Assembly: GCF_001461695.1 (NCBI RefSeq)
Contig: NZ_AUTC01000035.1
Span: 1-64,000 of the forward strand
Length of the DNA: 64,000 bases
From: Sinorhizobium fredii USDA 205
GTDB lineage: Bacteria; Pseudomonadota; Alphaproteobacteria; Rhizobiales; Rhizobiaceae
Direction of reading: 5' to 3'
Part shown: piece after piece, positions 63,983-64,000 of the stretch
How positions within the stretch are numbered: position 1 is the stretch's first letter
How the letters are laid out: every line of letters begins with the position of its first letter
Made by a program: the position numbers and the translations under genes
Notes under the pieces: generated by a model
What the model was told of the DNA's origin: nothing
What the model saw: the letters and a program-made list of their open reading frames with translations, nothing else
Database searches by the model: none

Positions 63983-64000
63983 CCTCAGATCCGCTAATGC

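Overview
The window looks like a chromosomal segment of a rhizobial alphaproteobacterium, most likely Sinorhizobium/Ensifer. Reasons: high GC; a truncated second FtsZ like the FtsZ2 of that group; several class III cyclase/TPR-type regulators; two copies of a RIME-like palindromic intergenic repeat; and an alphaproteobacterial CsgH-type curli chaperone. All identifications come from reading the sequence and remembered family motifs; no database search was run.

Layout. 0-3.7 kb: a lower-GC two-gene unit on the minus strand, a GTG-started helical protein followed by a 919-residue protein with a ParA-like KGG-M-GRT loop and a second P-loop; a candidate defence or signalling module. 4-8.1 kb: ABC importer (binding protein, fused double permease, ATPase broken by a one-base deletion), then a paired-hairpin repeat. 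8.4-12.9 kb: GST, a HAD phosphatase/P-loop ATPase fusion, a small basic protein, ftsZ2, and a small gene split by an amber codon. 13-16.3 kb (minus): cyclase-TolB-TPR regulator and a sorbosone-dehydrogenase-like lipoprotein. 16.5-20.2 kb: complete TRAP transporter (DctP-DctQ-DctM). 20.6-27 kb: outer-membrane barrel protein, a curlin gene with eight 11-residue repeats plus csgH, a LuxR-type regulator and a SARP-TolB-TPR regulator. 27.4-36.8 kb: three tandem RTX calcium-binding secreted proteins (the middle one frameshifted); the first and third share a duplicated leader with a 16-bp dyad at the same distance from the start codon. 36.8-42.9 kb: DUF1176 protein, Gfa, a TIGR02594-type protein, EEP nuclease, NUDIX and PhzF proteins.

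43.07-59.26 kb is a 16.1-kb integrated element bounded by 48-bp direct repeats that lie in the 3' part of tRNA-Lys(CTT). It carries a tyrosine integrase, an AlpA-like regulator, small early genes, DsrE-like and FlbD-like cargo, a serine recombinase, small and large terminase, a tape-measure-like protein, a membrane acyltransferase, and a control region with an XRE repressor, two matching operators and an S24-like protein whose catalytic serine is glycine. I see no portal, capsid, head-tail, tail-tube, baseplate or lysis gene, so it is either a decayed prophage or a phage-satellite-like element. 59.5-64 kb: Stf0 sulfotransferase, glycosyltransferase, Tim44-domain protein, pentapeptide-repeat protein and an unknown protein.

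Three genes (near 7710, 32760 and 45288) are each broken by what reads as loss of one base in a G/C run. This may be real decay or a systematic sequencing error, and the pseudogene calls should be read with that in mind.
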